Assembly: GCA_035578905.1 (NCBI GenBank)
Contig: JAQJVL010000157.1
Span: 62,001 to 126,000 of the forward strand
Reading direction: 5' to 3'
Source of the DNA: Stictocephala bisonia
Taxonomy: Eukaryota > Arthropoda > Insecta > Hemiptera > Membracidae
DNA: 64,000 nucleotides
The notes under the pieces were generated by a model, which worked only from the letters and a program-made list of their open reading frames with translations, ran no database searches and was not told where the DNA came from. Position 1 is the first letter of the stretch, and each line of letters starts with the position of its first letter. Positions 20,793-31,569 of this stretch are shown here, in pieces. Position numbers and translations under genes: made by a program.

Positions 20793-21584
20793 ATCTTCTT
20801 CTGTTAGAAATTAAAAAAAATTATAGCTGAATTTCAAATATTCAGTGGACCTAATTCAGACTGTGGATATGACACTGGTATAATAAGATGGTCAAAACAT
20901 AATTTCTGTATGAAAGGAATTATGAAAATAATTTGTAACTTACATAATTTCCACATTTTTCTTAATCTAGACTCTGGTAAAACTGACAGAACACCTCATT
21001 ACTGCAAAGAAGGAATTACAAAAAATTGGAACATATTTCCATACTTTATCCATTATCATTTAGAAACCTCATCAATTTCTAACATATGATGATAGAAATA
21101 TAATATCCCATAGCTAAGCCATAGGGCAGATGTGGATGAAAACTTCATAATAACCTAAGCTGTAATTATTAACAACAAACATTACTATTGAGAATTTTAA
21201 TTTAACGTTTGTCAAACTACATAATTGACAAATTCTATAGGTAGGCCCTAGCCTATCTCTAAATGATAAAATAAAAAGTAGGAAATTATTCGTAACTTAC
21301 TTGAGAACCTTAAAAACATCCCTTTACTAATTATGCTAGCCTAATTCTTCAATTCGCAATTTCGTTCGTTATTAAAATTGTATCGTTTAACAATGGAAAT
21401 AAACCACCTTTATCCGCTTTTAAAAGAGAGAAACTAACTTAAAACAAAACAGAACATGAACATGGCTAACCCTAAAGAATGCGAATTATGTCAATTATGT
21501 GCTCAACCTCAAAATAGTCAACCCCTTCCTTCCTCCCATTTGTTCCCTTTTTTTCATTCCCTTTCCTTTCATTTTGGACATGAG
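20793..21584. other. Unassigned AT-rich DNA
   Basis: No recognisable gene or repeat. A short frame beginning MNMANPKECELCQLCAQPQ at 21456 runs into the inverted repeat at 21585 and has no domain. Confidence 0.4.
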
Positions 21585-21700
21585 TACTACAAACTGAAGT
21601 CTAGAGGCTTAGTTGTACCGTGTGTACAGGAACCTTTTTAAAGTGGTGGGGGAGCTGCCCAGCGAAAGTTGCCGAGTGTACCCGATCATCGCCGCTTACC
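21585..21700 (+). repeat. Left arm of a 110-bp inverted repeat pair
   Basis: ACTGAAGTCTAGAGGCTTAG, GGTGGGGGAGCTGC and AAAGTTGCCGAGTGTACCCG recur on the opposite strand at 24765-24885 with only scattered differences. The two arms enclose about 3.1 kb of LINE fragments. They may be two copies of one repeat in opposite orientation or the ends of a larger element; I found no target duplication. Confidence 0.75.
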
Positions 21701-22429
21701 CAGTACTGCCCAGTAGCAACGTAGTCACTAGTCACTAGTCAGTTCAATTTTATAGACTGGAGTTGGCAATAAAGATTTTTAAATCATTTAATGGTTTTGA
21801 AGTTATACTTCTTTGCGCCCGTTAGACACTTTGGGATGGGATGTTGGTCGAGAAACCGCGTCACGCTGAAAAGTAAGAACAAATTTTTAAGAACTATCGA
21901 TTAATCGATTGTTAATCGAAGAAATTTAATCGAAGAAATTACTGATAATGATAATATAGGTGTATAATATAATAATGAAGTCACGTATAATATATTGAAG
22001 ATAAATATATTGAATAATATTGAAAAATGTCTTATATTTCATTTATATATCCTGTCTGTTTGTGTGCGTGAGTGGGTGTATGAGAATGGCCAAAGAAGTA
22101 TAACTTCCACCGTGTGGTCCGACGCACACCCAATTTGTTTCAATATAACTCAATCATACGCTATAGAGTTATTATAAGTTTGCTTGAGTGTAAATATTTC
22201 AATTGTAAGAATAAAGAGTCAAATTTAACATGTTTTTATTTTTCATGGCTCATCCAATTACAATATAAAATATTTTGTAAATAAACCTTAGGGGACCAGT
22301 TAGAGTACATTATGCAAAGGCTATTTGTACTACTATGGAGATACACAATAACATTTCAATCTCCCCATTTTATTAATAAATTACACTTATAAATTAAGAT
22401 AAATTCTTTATTAATAAACAAAATTCCAG

Positions 22430-23090
22430 TTTTTACTTAGAACTAAAACTATCTAAATAAAATCCTTATATATATATCCCACGTCCTGATTGACCACTTG
22501 GTATAGGACCACCAGTCATTCTTTATTTCTTCCTCATCTCATATTAGGCACATCTTCATGATGCTTGTCTTCATGGCAGAGATAATCAGGAGGGGGTAGG
22601 GTTGGTTGTAACCAATGCAGGAATGAGAGTCAGGTTAGGCAGGGTGGAATCTGATAGAAACACTGATCTACAAGATATTTTTTGAGCTCATATTTAAACT
22701 TTTTTATATTATTAATCTGGGCTATGTTGGGAGGAAGTTGTTTAAGTAGCTTGATACCTATGTAATCCAGCTTTCTTTGAAAGAGGTTAAGATTACGATA
22801 TACAGAAGGATTAAAATTATGATTTCTGGTATTGTAAGAATGCTGATGAGCAGTGATTTGTTTGTGTTCTTTTACATAGACTATTGTTTCAAACATATAG
22901 ATGCTAGGTACAGTTATAATTTGCAGTTCTCTGAAATGCTCAAAACATGAGTCACTAGGTCTAAGTTTCAACATACATCTAATTGCTCTTTTCTGAAGGA
23001 CAAAAATCCTATTTAAATTACTAATACTAGAGGAACCCCAAAGGATGATTGAGTAGGCACCTAACCTTGCACTGACCACAAAAAATTTAA
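22430..23090 (-). pseudogene. LINE ORF2 C-terminal fragment (LINE C, copy 1)
   Basis: The minus strand has an open frame of 149 codons (23079-22630) with LGAYSIILWG, IFVLQKRAIRCML, NLFQRKLDYIGIKLLKQLP and a basic tail. This is the region after the RT domain in Jockey/CR1-type LINEs (G-x-x-x-W-G...L-Q-K-R-A-I-R). It is 5' truncated at about 23090, as reverse transcripts often are, and its 3' end lies near 22430. The frame is unusually clean for a fragment. Confidence 0.75.
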
Positions 23091-23320
23091 TACTAAATAA
23101 ATAAATAATGAAAGTTGTAGATCCCTCATCAGTTTGGTACTTACATTTAATTTACTTTTTGTCAGTTAGTTCTGAATATAAGTAAAAATATAAATTCATA
23201 ACTTAGTTAATTTTTTAAATAGATTTAATTTTTGTGTATACTTCTTTATTTAATGAAAAATTACGTTACTGTGGTAGAAATAATAATATTTTGAGTATTT
23301 TTCAGGTATCCGATATCCAG

Positions 23321-23480
23321 TTTGTAAATAATAATGAGGGACATAACGATTCATGTCAAGTGTAAGTAGTCAAAGCAATATAGATGTACAGTATATACAG
23401 TTTCTAAATAATAATGAGTGACATAAGGATTCATGTCAAGTGTAAGTAGTCAAAGCAATATAGATGTACAGTATATACAG
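23321..23480. repeat. Tandem duplication, two 80-bp units
   Basis: Units 23321-23400 and 23401-23480 share GATTCATGTCAAGTGTAAGT and GATGTACAGTATATACAG and differ at only a few positions (for example GGGACATAACG versus GTGACATAAGG). Confidence 0.93.
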
Positions 23481-23689
23481 TTTATAAATCAAAGAATACA
23501 AAATATTTAATTATGGTAAGGCATAACAACATTTTGATTTTGTTATGCCTTTTCAACAATGTATTTTAAATTATTATGCTTATTATCTTTCATCATAAAA
23601 ATTATTACTAAATGGTACTACACTAGCAATTTTAAATTAAATGCAAGATTACAAAAACTTGTTTTTTGGGTTTTTAATGTAAGTTTTAT

Positions 23690-24230
23690 GTGAAAATCTT
23701 ACTTACTTATTGCAGTCATCTCGATTGACCATATGGCACGAGACCAGTCCTTATCCTAAAGTCATGCACATTCTCTGATGATGGTTGTCTTTGTATATTA
23801 TTTGTTATTCATTATAATGATGTGGGCACAAGGAACAGGTCAGGTAGTGTGGAACCTGGTAAACACGTTTATGCAATAAATATATTTTGAGCTTCTTTTA
23901 AAAATCTGTTAGCTTTTTAATGAGTAAAATTTCTGCGAGAATTTGGGAAAGCAACTTAAGACCAATTCAGGCTTACTTTCAAATTTGTTCAATTTGTGTC
24001 TTGTGGAAGGGTTGAATTCTCTATTTCTAGTGTTATAAGAATGTGAATGATACTTCACAAAATTATGTTCTTTTACATATGATATTACGCCAAAGAATAT
24101 ATACTCGGCACAGTTAAAATCCCAAGTTCTTTAAAATGTTCAAAACACGAGTATGTTGATTTAAGATTCAAAATGATTCTAATCACAGCTAGACAGGTGG
24201 GGTTACAGGAGGGGGATTAAATAGGATGTT
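23690..24230 (-). repeat. LINE C, diverged second copy of the 3' region
   Basis: The order of features matches copy 1 at 22430-23000, with many substitutions and broken frames: TGATTGACC/TCGATTGACC near the 3' end, the AGGTCAGGTAGTGTGGAA block corresponding to TTAGGCAGGGTGGAAT, then GAGCTTCTTTTAAA and TCTAGTGTTATAAGAATG. Confidence 0.65.
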
Positions 24231-24371
24231 TTGGTTTTTTTTGTGTCTAGAATTAAATCCTATCATTTTTTCAGTACACTGTACGATAACGAATAAGACA
24301 AATTTGTAACAACCATTGCTTTATTTACTATGAAATTAGTATTTTATTATTTTTATGTATTTTGTTTTGGA

Positions 24372-24659
24372 TTAATGAATTTTGATGTAATTTTTACGGA
24401 CAAACAAGATTGATTTTAAGATGTAAAGAGATGGAAATGTTAGAATATTGTGCTCCTGAAAAAGTGGCTTACATGAAAAGCGGAAGGGTTTCTTAAAGAT
24501 GGTCCTAATCGCTCTTTTCTGGAGTCTGAATATAAATTTAGTTCTGAAGTTTTCATAGCCCCATACCTCCACAGCGTAGTTTAAGAACGGAAAAATTACC
24601 CCATGTAAGTAGTGATTTTCATATTTCCAAGGCATTACATATAGACTATAGTTTCTCAA
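24372..24659 (-). pseudogene. LINE ORF2 C-terminal fragment (related family)
   Basis: A 95-codon minus-strand frame contains FLNYAVEVWGYENF, FRLQKRAIRTIFKK and a hydrophobic tail. It is the same post-RT module as LINE C but clearly diverged. Fragment only. Confidence 0.65.
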
Positions 24660-24764
24660 TACTGACTTTAAAATTTCTTAATCCTCCTCATAATAAAAAT
24701 ATAGCAATATTGTGTTGGTTTCATTTTACAAAACTAGCAATTAATTATTGTTAGACTATATTAG

Positions 24765-24885
24765 ATCGGTGACATTCGGGTACGCTCGGCAACTTTCGTC
24801 AAGCAGCTCCCCCACCACTGTTTAAAAAGGCTGTACTCACGGTAAAACTAAGCCTCTAGACTTCAGTGTACTGTAATGTTATCTA
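24765..24885 (-). repeat. Right arm of the 110-bp inverted repeat pair
   Basis: Reverse complement of 21585-21700: GATCGGTGACATTCGGGTAC, CGGCAACTTTCG, CAGCTCCCCCACCACT and CTAAGCCTCTAGACTTCAGT are in the mirrored order. Confidence 0.75.
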
Positions 24886-24929
24886 ATTTTCCTCTTACTC
24901 CTCCACTCTTCTTGTTCTTTTTTTTCAAT

Positions 24930-25200
24930 TATAGGTATGTAACGGCCTTCTCGTAGGAGGATGAACATTCTCACAGTGCCCATGCGCGAAGAGCATTTTC
25001 TATATATATAACTGTGACTTGAAAAATAAACGTTACTTGTCACTACGCAACTGTCTTGTTACTACGCAAAGTCTACGTTAATTGTTACTACGTGGACTCA
25101 ATCGTATGGTAAATCTATAGGTTATAGTAAACTGCGAACACTTTCCATTCACTGTCTCCAAATAAAGAGCTCTCTAAGTCTTCGATGTTCACCTAAGTGA
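24930..25200 (+). repeat. Possible LTR or 5' leader before the SGNH ORF
   Basis: Begins TGTAACGGCCTTCTCGTAGG, contains a TATA-like run (TATATATATAACTG), AAATAAACG polyadenylation-type signals and repeated GTTACTACG units, and leads into the reading frame at 25205. This resembles a compact LTR, but no second LTR or PBS is visible. Confidence 0.3.
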
Positions 25201-25204
25201 AACA

Positions 25205-26036
25205 TTGAAGTCCATGGAAAATCATTTACCTGTCTTAAGACTAAAGAAGAGTGTAGAAAGTGAATGGAGTGTGGTCTCCCCAAAGAAAAGTGCTAAACCT
25301 AAATATGTGTCAAGTAAATTTAATATCCTACCTTTACAAAATGCATGCAGTGCACTCCCAGGTTACAATATAAATGATAACAATCTAACATTAAAACATT
25401 TTGTTGTTCCTTCCAAGAAACAGTCAAAGAGCGTGGTAATAAAATCGAATCACGTATCTACTGGGTTGGTGTCTTCCAGCTTTAGAGTTAAGGGTAATAC
25501 TACAACAAGCCTAACTGTTGATAATAATATAGATCTACCGCAAATGAATGTTCAAAGTGTTTTGCTAGTAAGTGACTCACATGGACGGCGTTTATGGGAC
25601 AAATTGAATTTATTTGTGAAACGTATAGTTAAGACTGAATAGTTAAGTGCTACCTGGTAGAACATTCGAATGTGTAATGGAGGGCCGCAACCTCAGTAGT
25701 CGAAAACTCAAAAAACAGGATTATGTTGTCATCTTGGCTGGTACGAACAATGTTCCTGACCACTGTGATGGGCTGCACTTGTCTCTCGACCAGACACTTG
25801 AGGGCCAGGTTGAGGCCAATCTATTGGAGATTCCCAATAGATTTAATGCTTGCTTCGGTTGGGGGCCATAATCATGCAAGCTTTGTTCCCCTTGAGTCGA
25901 TCCCAAGGCGTTTCTACACGAGACATGGGCTTCATTTTAACGAACTCGGGAAACGGCAAAAGTTGCGGAACTTATATAGGCTACTCTATTTCACGTTGAG
26001 AATGCAGTACGGCCCTTATGGACAAACACAGCATTG
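25205..26036 (+). pseudogene. Retroelement ORF with SGNH/GDSL hydrolase-like domain, degenerate
   Basis: A 145-codon frame (MKSMENHLPVLRLKKSVES, basic, Ser/Lys-rich) ends with VLLVSDSHGRRLWDKL, matching block I of SGNH hydrolases (G/S-D-S with the catalytic Ser). The next frame (25647-25871) has PGRTFECV and DYVVILAGTNNV, the block III G-x-N region. A third (25723-26037) has RHGLHFNELGK, the D/T-x-x-H-x-N block with the catalytic His. Together they form one esterase-like domain broken by two frameshifts. Such domains occur in ORF1-type proteins of some LINEs and other insect retroelements and are thought to act on lipids or acyl esters. No RT is adjacent. Confidence 0.65.
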
Positions 26037-26389
26037 ACAATGCTTATGATCAATCATCGGTAGTTACAGTAAAATGGATTTAAAAACAAACAAATTATTA
26101 ACTATAAAAGTCTGTAGATATTTTCGTATATGTTTATTCATTTAAAAGAAAAATGTTACTGATAAAAATATAAATATAGTAAAATGGAAAATAAATTATC
26201 AAGTATAATGCTGTAAATTAATCTCCACTTGAAGAAATCAAGTTTTAATTAGCCTATTCCAAGACAAAAAATTAAAGTCTATTTATTTGTAAAACCCATG
26301 TTTTGTACCTAATTTACATTTAGGTAATAATTTAGGAAATTATTTATTGATTTAATACAATTACAGTACAAGTAAACGTCACACAACAC
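26037..26389. other. Unassigned AT-rich DNA
   Basis: No gene or repeat recognised. Confidence 0.4.
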
Positions 26390-26950
26390 AAATTTATTAC
26401 AATATAAGCACAAAATGCACAAATATACTACAATACAAGCACAAAATGCACAAATATTATGGTGATCGATTTCGGTGAACCACGCTCACCTTCCTCAGAC
26501 CAGAGGGATTCACAAAAGAATGGAAAACGGTGTTCAACAACTCAATTTATAGGCCTATGATCACGTGACCCCATTGGCTGGAATCGTCAAAATGGCGGCT
26601 GCTGTGATATTATTGGTTAATTCCTATTGTCTGTTACTTCTCTTCTTTTATTCGCTGAAAATACATTATTAAAAACTATTTCGGAATCAAAATTAACCTG
26701 TTCATTCATTAATTTATCACGATCCTTACATTTTTCTTTAAAAATAAATAACTCTTCCCAAGCATTCATGTTACGATCCTTCTTACAAAATTTTAGAATA
26801 TCTACATTTCTCTAGTCTTCAGATTCCCAAACGTTCTTGAAAAGATGAGAGATAGATGGTGGGGAATTGTCCCGAGCCCTTTCTGAATGAACACGATTCA
26901 TTACGGAAATTGCTTTAGCGTTTAGCTTACCGAACGGGCACGGCTGATAA
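26390..26950 (-). pseudogene. Probable Penelope-like or related retroelement 3' remnant
   Basis: On the minus strand, broken frames give MNRVHSERARDNSPPSISH, NAWEELFIFKEKC and LMNEQVNFDSEIVFN, followed by a 3' region with GTCTGAGGAAGGTGAGCG and CACCGAAATCGATCACC. A C-terminal 'L-N-E-Q-x' motif followed by this kind of 'allele of GGTGAGCGTGG...CGAAA' tail is what I recall from Penelope-like and similar elements in arthropods. RT and GIY-YIG domains are not present, so this is tentative. A 32-bp unit with CAAGCACAAAATGCACAAAT is repeated twice at 26400-26460. Confidence 0.35.
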
Positions 26951-27697
26951 CGTAAATAGCCGAAATTTATCACTTCCACCTCCCCACTCAGTTACACTGA
27001 AAATTTAAGATTTTATAACATGGTACTCATTGAATTAACTGACTGCTATAAATTAATGCTATTTGCCATATTCTGTTAATTTCTATACCGATAAGGAGTG
27101 AATGAGATATGGATGCTAATTAGTTATGATCTAGTATCAAACTGAGTTTCAATAATTCGCTACAAATTTAAATTATATTTTAGTAGTTATGGTTTAGTTG
27201 TTTATAAATTGAAAGAGAAGGTTTCTTTATTCTTAATGTTAGGCTGAACTATGAAAAATCAAAGCGATATTTACTCAAATAATTGAATAAAAAAATATAT
27301 GTTTGATATTAATATGATCAAGAGGTTATCTTTGGCATACTTCGAACTTAATTTAAATATTTGCATGTAAATTTAAAAAAATACAAGCTTAAATATACTT
27401 TATTGGTTTATAAATTGTAATAGTGCATTGTAAATATTTGGCACTGCCATTGTAAAATAAAATAGTGATTTTCTTTATTCTTGTATTAAATTACAAATTA
27501 AGTGATCATTATTGTTCAACCAAAAATATATAACACATTATTAGCTTAGGCTCAAATAAACTTTTGGCCTTTACAAAAGTTAGTAACTCTGTTAAAGAAC
27601 ATATTGTTTATTTGTTGTTTTAGTATTTTCATATAGGCCTAACATTAATAATTTTAAAAGCTTAGAGACTGTGAAATAAAAACTATTCTTAGGGCTG

Positions 27698-27700
<3 letters not shown>
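26951..27700. other. Unassigned AT-rich DNA
   Basis: No gene or repeat recognised. Confidence 0.4.

Positions 27701-27763
<63 letters not shown>
27701..27763. repeat. (TA)n microsatellite, about 31 units
   Basis: Uninterrupted TA dinucleotides of about 63 bp. Likely length-polymorphic. Confidence 0.97.
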
Positions 27764-27767
<4 letters not shown>

Positions 27768-28792
27768 TCAACTTAGTACTTTTTTATCTACAATAAGAAG
27801 TATAATTGCTTACTAAGTTAGCATTATTTTTTACGAATTGACAGTCAGCTGAAGTCTTGGATTTGGGCACAGTTTCATAGTTGGAAGTGTACATGGTCTA
27901 GGTACCATGGAAGTTTATACGTCTAAATAGCACAGTCAATAAAGGTGAACTCATTTAAATTGTTTCACTATGGTTTAATTTTATTTCGATCCCCTGTTAC
28001 TTTCATTACAAGAGTTACCTATTAGTTCACTAAGTGAGTGTCAATATTTGTGTGAATAATGGAGAGTTACACCTTATTATGTTTGTTTTATGTAAATAAA
28101 TATCTATTGTATATAAAAATGTAAGCCAAACTTAGCTTTTTACTATTTTTTTAAATTCCATATCTTTAATTTTGAAAATATTCATGGATACTCAAACTTG
28201 TAACACCGTGGCTATTGTTGTAACAACCGTTACTAAAAATGAATGGTTAAAATCACATAACTTCTTCTGCAAAAGCAATATATTTACAAAAAAGCAAAGG
28301 GTATAATCTTAAGTTACTAAGGGTATATACTTAAGTTCTTTCAATAAAATGAAAGAAAACATATAACATTAATTATTTAAAATCTAATTTACTAATTTGC
28401 AGTAAATTTACGCAATTTAAAATAACTGATAACCAAGACCAGTCCTGTGAGGGCATGTTTTAAAATTTTAGGAGTAATTGGGAAATAGTTTTTTAAATCC
28501 GTATGTACCAAGAAATCCTAAATTCGCATCTTTGAGATGATGTATTTATATATATAAACATAATTTTAATGAAATAACTACTTGGGTGGTGTTTAATAGC
28601 TGATATAAAGTCATTAAAATCGAATAAAATCGAAACATTTTTGACCATAATGCCTTAATGTCTTTTCCACTAAGCTAGACTCATGCACAATATGGCTTCC
28701 TCAAATCTCTGTCTGTATACAATATTCAATCACTTCATCATTTCATAATTAAATACTTATTATTGTAAAGTACAATATGTGTTTTATTTGTA
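27764..28792. other. Unassigned AT-rich DNA
   Basis: No coding sequence recognised; stop-rich in all frames. Confidence 0.4.
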
Positions 28793-29990
28793 TGTATTTT
28801 CCCTCCTCTTTTGGGGAGGGAGGTTGTGCCGTACCACAGAGTCGGTTTGTCTCGAATTACTTGTTGTTTATTTTAGTTTGTGTGTCTGTGTTTCTTTTCG
28901 TTTTTCATTGTTTCTTGTTCGTGTTAGTTCTGTCGTGTTCACCGCCATTAGACTGCTGCCTGTCATCTTCTGTGATGGTTGGCTTAGTCTTTTGGTTTTT
29001 TGCTCTAGGGTTCGGAGGGGAGATGGATCGTCACCTGTATTGCCTTCCTTCATGATGTTGCCTGGGGACGCAGCTGAGGACCTACGGGCTGGGCCGACCA
29101 CTTGGCCTTCTTTTCGGGCCAGAGGGAGCTGCCACCTTTTTCCTCCCTTCCTCACTGCGTTTGTTCTCCGTTTTCCCAGGCAAAAAACTCCAGCATGGAG
29201 GTACTTCATCTCATGTTTTTCTCTTCCTCCCGGGGCATCAAATATTATAGTTGGCGTATAAAATAGATTTAGATAAAGAAGAGACTCAAAGTTAAGAAGA
29301 AATGTAATAGGGTTGTAAGAGTGAGGGTTGTGGGGGGGGGGGGGGGTTAATTGCTTTTTTTGAGAGGAATTTGTCTTTTTATAGGTTTTCTTTTAATTTG
29401 TCTACAACTGAGAGTGACTGAGCCATGGGGTTCTCGGGGGCTTGTAACTAACTCAGAATTAATTAGGAACCGCCCTGTCTGGCCCGTAGGACTCGGTGAA
29501 ATGTTTACTTTGAACCAATTGTTTTAATTTTTGTTTTCTTTTCTAAATTGGCCTAACATCGGAATTACCTTTTTGCGTTCCCGAGGCCCCGTAGTTTATG
29601 CTGATTTTAAATTATTTTGTTTATTAAATGTGCTATTTATAAGTGTAATATTAATTTAGTTTTAGTTTGTTGTATGTGTTATTGTTTTCAGATGTCTATA
29701 GTGTTTCTATTTATTCTTGTTATTTGTTAAATATTTTTACTATTGGTATTTTTACTGAACATTATTTATCACATTTGTCTTCAGGCCTACAGGAATGTTT
29801 TGAATCCTACAACGGGCAATAGGCTATTTTCCAGTATTTGTTTCGTTTATTAAATTTAATTTATTGGCTTTTTAGTTTAATAATTATTTTAATAAAACTA
29901 CATTTTGGACGTAACTTGGGGTTTTTTGTTCTGTGTCCTCCTTGGGTCCAGTGCCATCGCACCCACCTTCAGTGGGCCTAGCTTTTGTTT
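28793..29990 (+). repeat. Probable LTR (solo or 5') of an unidentified retroelement
   Basis: About 1.2 kb of GC-richer DNA in an AT-rich surround: GGGGAGGGAGGTTGTGCCG near 28815, a pyrimidine-rich block, a 15-base G run at 29332-29346, long T-rich U3/R-like sequence, ATTTTAATAAAACT (poly-A signal type) and then CATTTTGGACGTAACTTGGG, which resembles the U5/PBS junction style of Gypsy or Bel elements. Open frames on both strands at 28777-29261 are by-products of this composition. No matching second LTR or gag/pol is visible, so it may be a solo LTR. Confidence 0.4.
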
Positions 29991-30312
29991 GTATGAGGGT
30001 AAGTTGCAAGGCTATTGTTAAGTATCTCATTAGTCACTACAGTGACATTTTCATTTCAAACTGAAACATAATTTTCAATTTACATGAAAATTTAGAATTT
30101 TATAACAGGGTAATCATTAAAATAACTAACTACTTTAAATTAATGTTATTTGCTATATTCTATTAATTTCTATAAAACTTATATTTTACTTTGTAAATTC
30201 TATTTTCTAAAATATTTTATATCTATTTGGAATAGTTCTTGATTTCCAAATCATAAAAAAATATTAAAAATTATGTTTAAATAGCTACATGTAAGTATCT
30301 ATTCTTTGTGAC

Positions 30313-30368
30313 ATTATACAAGGGCCTAGCCTTGTATAATGCTAGGTTAAACGCATAGGTATGCGTTT
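30313..30368. repeat. Two adjacent perfect palindromes
   Basis: ATTATACAAGG...CCTTGTATAAT (30313-30340, 11-bp arms, 6-bp centre) is followed by AAACGCATAGGTATGCGTTT (30349-30368, 9-bp arms). The second is matched by its reverse complement at 31425-31444. About 110 bp of AATATCAAATTATTAATATC-type DNA follows. Confidence 0.92.
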
Positions 30369-30589
30369 TTAATATCAAATTATTAATATCAAATTAGTAT
30401 TATTAATATTTTAATTGTTATATAATATAAATTATTATATAATTGATATTAATCAAATTATTAATATCCTATTATATTGATTTACGTATCGTGTGGATTA
30501 ATTAGAAGGTCAATAACTAAAGTCATTCATTAAACTCATTCATAAATATGTGATATGCCTCGTATTGACTGGGCTCATCAAACCACCCA

Positions 30590-30945
30590 CCCACCCATAA
30601 ACATACGGTGATGATGACCAACCCACCCACCCATAAACATACAGTGATGATGACCAACCCACCCACCCATATACATAAAGTGATGATGACCCACCCGCCC
30701 ACCCATACACGTACAGTGATGATGACCCACCCGCCCACCCATACACGTACAGTGATGATGACCCACCCGCCCACCCATACACGTACAGTGATGATGACCC
30801 ACCCGCCCACCCATACACGTACAGTGATGATGACCCACCCGCCCACCCATACACGTACAGTGATGATGACCCACCCGCCCACCCATACACGTACAGTGAT
30901 GATGACCCACCCACCCACCCATACACGTACAGTGATGATGATACC
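30590..30945 (-). repeat. 36-bp minisatellite, left arm (C-rich on + strand)
   Basis: About nine 36-bp units of the type GACCCACCCGCCCACCC + ATACACGTACAGTGATGAT. The first three units are diverged (CCAACCCACCCACCC, ATAAACAT); the next six are nearly identical. On the minus strand each unit carries GGGTGGGCGGGTGGG, four G-triplets with one-base loops. Because 36 is a multiple of three and the unit lacks stops, several frames stay open on both strands with 12-residue repeats; these are not genes. Confidence 0.95.
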
Positions 30946-31335
30946 ACTCTAAGTATATGGGTGGGCGGGTGGGTCAATACCACTCTACGTGTATGGGTGG
31001 GCGGGTGGGTCAATACCACTCTACGTATATGGGTGGCTGGGTGGGTCAATACCACTATACATATATGGGTGGGCGGGTAGGTCAATACCACTATACGTGT
31101 ATGGGATGGGCGGGTGGGTCAATACCACTATACGTATATGGGTGGGCGGGTGGGTCAATACCACCACTATACGTGTATATAATACCACTGTACGTGTAAG
31201 GGTGGGTGGGTGGGTCGGTACTACTATACATGTAAGGGTGGGCGGGTGGGTCAATACCACTGTATGTGTAAGGGTGGGCGAGTGGGTCGGTACCACTGTA
31301 GGTGTAAGGTTGGGTGGGTGAGTAAATACCCACTG
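30946..31335 (+). repeat. 36-bp minisatellite, right arm (G-rich on + strand)
   Basis: About ten units related to the left array but in opposite orientation: TACGTGTATGGGTGGGCGGG then TGGGTCAATACCACTC. Units are more variable, with indels (a short array gap at 31160-31200) and, towards the right, TAAGGGTGGGTGGGTGG variants. The unit core (GACCCACCCGCCCACCCATA on the complement) is the same as in the left arm; the tails differ (GTAGAGTGGTATT versus GTACAGTGATGAT). Confidence 0.95.
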
Positions 31336-31424
31336 TAAGGTTGGGCTACTGTGACTTTACGAAATGAACAGCTGACAAGCAGAAGCAGACTCCAGTGAGA
31401 CGTAAGTCAGTTGCCGGTTACCTT

Positions 31425-31444
31425 AAACGCATACCTATGCGTTT
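31425..31444. repeat. 20-bp palindrome mirroring 30349-30368
   Basis: AAACGCATACCTATGCGTTT is both self-complementary (9-bp arms, CC centre) and the exact reverse complement of the copy at 30349-30368. It is followed by about 110 bp of AT-rich palindromic DNA like that after the left copy. Confidence 0.92.
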
Positions 31445-31569
31445 AATTACTAATATTACTAATTTATTAATATCAATTAATAAATTAAAATTATTATATA
31501 ATTTTATATAATAAAATTATATAATATCAAATATCAATTATTAATATCAAATTATCTTATTACAACATT

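Noticed and set aside
27701..27763. Origin or regulatory AT element
   Set aside because: A simple uninterrupted TA microsatellite; no further signal.
28777..29261. Coding frames of 92, 160 and 113 residues
   Set aside because: They overlap in opposite strands and frames in a GC-richer LTR-like block, with no domain and hydrophobic or low-complexity composition.
30523..31333. Several long overlapping open frames on both strands with 12-residue repeats
   Set aside because: They arise because the 36-bp unit is a multiple of three and lacks stops; three or more frames are open at once and the array inverts midway, so they are not evidence of a protein.
30590..31335. CRISPR array
   Set aside because: Units are contiguous and nearly identical without unique spacers, the array is inverted halfway, and the context is a eukaryotic genome.
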